This document shows, in pieces, positions 61,490 through 64,000 of a DNA stretch of 64,000 bases (the first letter of the stretch is position 1; the number at the start of each line of letters is the position of its first letter). Source of the stretch: Telmatactis stephensoni (lineage: Eukaryota > Cnidaria > Anthozoa > Actiniaria > Isophelliidae); the NCBI GenBank assembly GCA_029948255.1, contig JALIZF010001940.1, forward strand, positions 2,596,001 to 2,660,000, given 5' to 3'. The translations under genes and the position numbers were made by a program. The notes under the pieces are model-generated. The model worked only from the letters and a program-made list of their open reading frames with translations, was not told the DNA's origin and ran no database searches.

Positions 61490-62902
61490 TCAAAAAACAT
61501 AATGATGCTTACATAACATTTACCATAAACATAATAAATATACTTCCCATAACGGGATCTGATGATTTCTCAAAATTTCATTGTGATTTCTGAATCGTTG
61601 TATAGGTGTGAAGTCAAATAAATATCAAACACAAAGTACTTGGCTAAATACACCACAATTACAATGACTAAAGTCATTATAATGAAACCATCGAAACAAA
61701 TAAAAATTGACTTTTTAACAAAAAAGCAACAATTCAAAGAAGCACTGTATTTAATTTATCCTTAACATCATTAATGTATCCATTCTGTTGTTTGACCCAT
61801 TGCGTAGGTGTACAGTTTGTAGGTGTAAACATTGTCTCTTGTCATGATACCTTGGAGTGCCAAAGGTTTGACAAGTTTTACAATTTTGTAGGACATTTTA
61901 ACTCCATCATCACTTCACGACTTGTTTGACTCCCACAAAAGACAACAAGCCCCTCTTGTATCCAGGGTATTGTCATGATCTTTTCCACATAGAACGCTTA
62001 CAAGACTATTGTGTTTTGTTCTACAGTTCCTTGAATTTATGTCGTGGCAATTTTATCACTTGTACTGAACTATTTAAACTTGTATTTCATAACATTCTGA
62101 ATTGAAATAGCTCATTTGATATACTGATGATGGTTATTGATAGATTTGCTCATGATAGTTCACTTGTAAATTGATCTCTCATAAACTTTGCCAACTGACC
62201 AGTTCGAAAATGCTTGATATCTTTTAGTGTGGGTCTGCTGCAGACAGTGTGTGCATTTGTACGTGGGTTGAAGTTATTAGATCGACTAGACCTTTGTGCT
62301 CATATATGGCTCATTTTACGCATGTACTTAGATTTCACGCATGCGCCTTAAAGACTTGTGATTTGTGACTGAACACGACGAAGAAAAAAAATGACCCCTA
62401 ATTTTAAACCCATGCCTCCTGCTGAGCGCCTGAGTAATAAAACAAAACAAAACACAGGAAGAAAAGACACAATTAATGCAAAATCTTGAAAAATAGAAAG
62501 GATGATTTGCCACTACATATTCTCTAATATTGGTCTTGGGCTCCCTGTGTCCTTTCTAAAGTTGTTTATTTTGAAAATGCAGAACATTAACTTTTCTTCA
62601 ACATCAAAACGTCATTGCTTGAAATTTAGAACAGTAATATCTTTACTCAGGTTACCAAAGGCAGACCGGACATACAATGACGTAATTTGTTTTGAATGTG
62701 AAATTCTTGGAAATTCAAGCGATAAACAAACAAATGTCAAATGTGGCAAGATCCTATCACTTTGGAAGATGTCTTAGAATCTGAGGATAAATCTCTTGAT
62801 GGTTTTTGTGTTACGTGCGGCTATTAAAGTTATGAAATTTTACAGTAAATGTATGTTGATTGGCAAGATGTTGCCAACCAACATACATTTGACCAATTCC
62901 AC
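61490..62902. other. AT-rich spacer or intron
   Basis: No recognised gene. A short inverted pair AAATGTATGTTGATTGGCAA / TTGCCAACCAACATACATTT lies at 62848-62890. Confidence 0.35.
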
Positions 62903-63306
62903 GTTGCGGACATTACCTTCAGAGGGAAAAAATTGCAACAAAAGTTGTCACAGCTTCTAAGTTAAAAAAGCTTAGCTGATAAAACCTATTTGTAATGAAA
63001 CACAAAGGGGTCTATTCTACTTTGCCAGCAAAAAAATTTAGGTTCTACCTATATTTAATTAATTATCAAATTAAAAGTAACTGTTGCGGACATTACCTCA
63101 AAATCAACCACACTTTGAGTGATACTTTTTAAACTCAAATTGCAAAGGACTGCTCAATGGTAGAAGAACACAAAAGTTATCTATAGTTTCTATAATAACT
63201 AAGGTTTATTATTATGTCAATAAATTTCAAAAATTTACATTCGTGTTGATTCTATAATTTATTTTGCATGTTGCGGACATTACCCAAAAATGTTGCGGAC
63301 ATTACC
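62903..63306 (+). repeat. 15-mer GTTGCGGACATTACC repeated four times
   Basis: Exact copies at 62903, 63083, 63270 and 63292 in otherwise AT-rich, non-repetitive sequence. Spacings are 180, 187 and 22 bp. Function unknown; subterminal sites of a transposon or binding sites are possible. Confidence 0.8.
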
Positions 63307-64000
63307 TCTCTGGATAAATTGCATAATTTTAGCATAAAAACCATCAGGAAAAATTTGAATTGTGTTTGACATTGTAGCTATTAGTATGTTTATGCCAATT
63401 TCAAGCAATTTAGGCCACAGTCATAAACAAATAAACAAAAATAAAAATAAATAAGTCCCATACATGTTTTGTCTGTCCGTCCACTTTTGTGTTTTAGACC
63501 TGCGAGGGAGTGGAAAAGTTCACAAAACACTTCTATTCACTTTTTATAAACATTTCAGAGGGTTCATTGCTCATCATTACTTAAATTACTCAGGAAATAT
63601 AGTTTTTTCTAAATTCAACTGTTCATGTCTTATGTGGAATTGCCCATTTACTACAAAATTTTGCAACTTTAATTATTAATATCTCCCAAACTAATGAAGT
63701 AACTGCTCTCACATTGATAAAAATTTTCAACAGTTATGACTTCTTTATATTTCTTAAGTCCAATAGTTTATGGCTCGAAAGTTGATAAATTTATGGCAAT
63801 GGAAACAGTACGTTGACCTATTAAAATCGTAGATAATTTTTTGTTTTATTTATTCATTTATTTTTTATTTTTGCAGTATTGAGTGAAGGCTTAAGTTCCT
63901 TAATGGAAAAAATTTCATACAGGAGACAAGACATTTGAACTTAGCCATAAGTCATTATCAAGCAATGCAAATAAAAAAATAACTCAAATATATAATGAAA
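63307..64000. other. AT-rich right end of window
   Basis: Nothing recognised on either strand. Confidence 0.4.

Overview
The window is animal nuclear DNA. It holds multi-exon genes with GT-AG introns, an AT-rich background, about 30 short palindromic (MITE-like) elements, tRNA-derived SINEs and long microsatellites. Gene content (a de novo DNA methyltransferase, a syndapin, an ankyrin-kinase-RNase protein, a terminal-oligopyrimidine ribosomal-protein promoter) and repeat style suggest a cnidarian, probably an anthozoan/stony coral. That taxonomic call is inference; another marine invertebrate is possible.

Layout. (1) 1-1168, minus: 5' end of ribosomal protein S10; the rest lies off the left edge. 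(2) 5164-7750, plus: a glutamine/proline/glycine-rich nuclear protein with 23-residue score-and-three (STPR) basic repeats, broken by one frame change near 6.9 kb. (3) 7.8-16 kb: repeat-rich spacer. (4) 16145-21854, plus: PACSIN/syndapin, six coding exons, one extra G in exon 2. (5) 27902-47340, plus: complete DNMT3 (PWWP, ADD, methyltransferase), 21 coding exons in 19.4 kb, introns full of foldback elements and microsatellites. (6) 47.4-52.1 kb: repeat-rich spacer. (7) 52147-57798, minus: one uninterrupted 1883-codon reading frame with 26 N-terminal ankyrin repeats, a kinase domain with intact catalytic motifs and a C-terminal KEN ribonuclease domain, the architecture of RNase L. (8) 58-64 kb: nested foldback elements, a tRNA-like sequence and AT-rich DNA, with one possible last exon of an unrecognised minus-strand gene.

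The genes do not form an operon or an obvious pathway. PACSIN works in membrane trafficking, DNMT3 and the STPR protein on chromatin/DNA, RPS10 in the ribosome. The RNase L-like protein is the most interesting item: an invertebrate ankyrin-kinase-KEN protein with an active-looking kinase that resembles RNase L in the KEN domain. Three separate one-base frame breaks, each explained by one extra base, suggest residual assembly indels rather than three pseudogenes.
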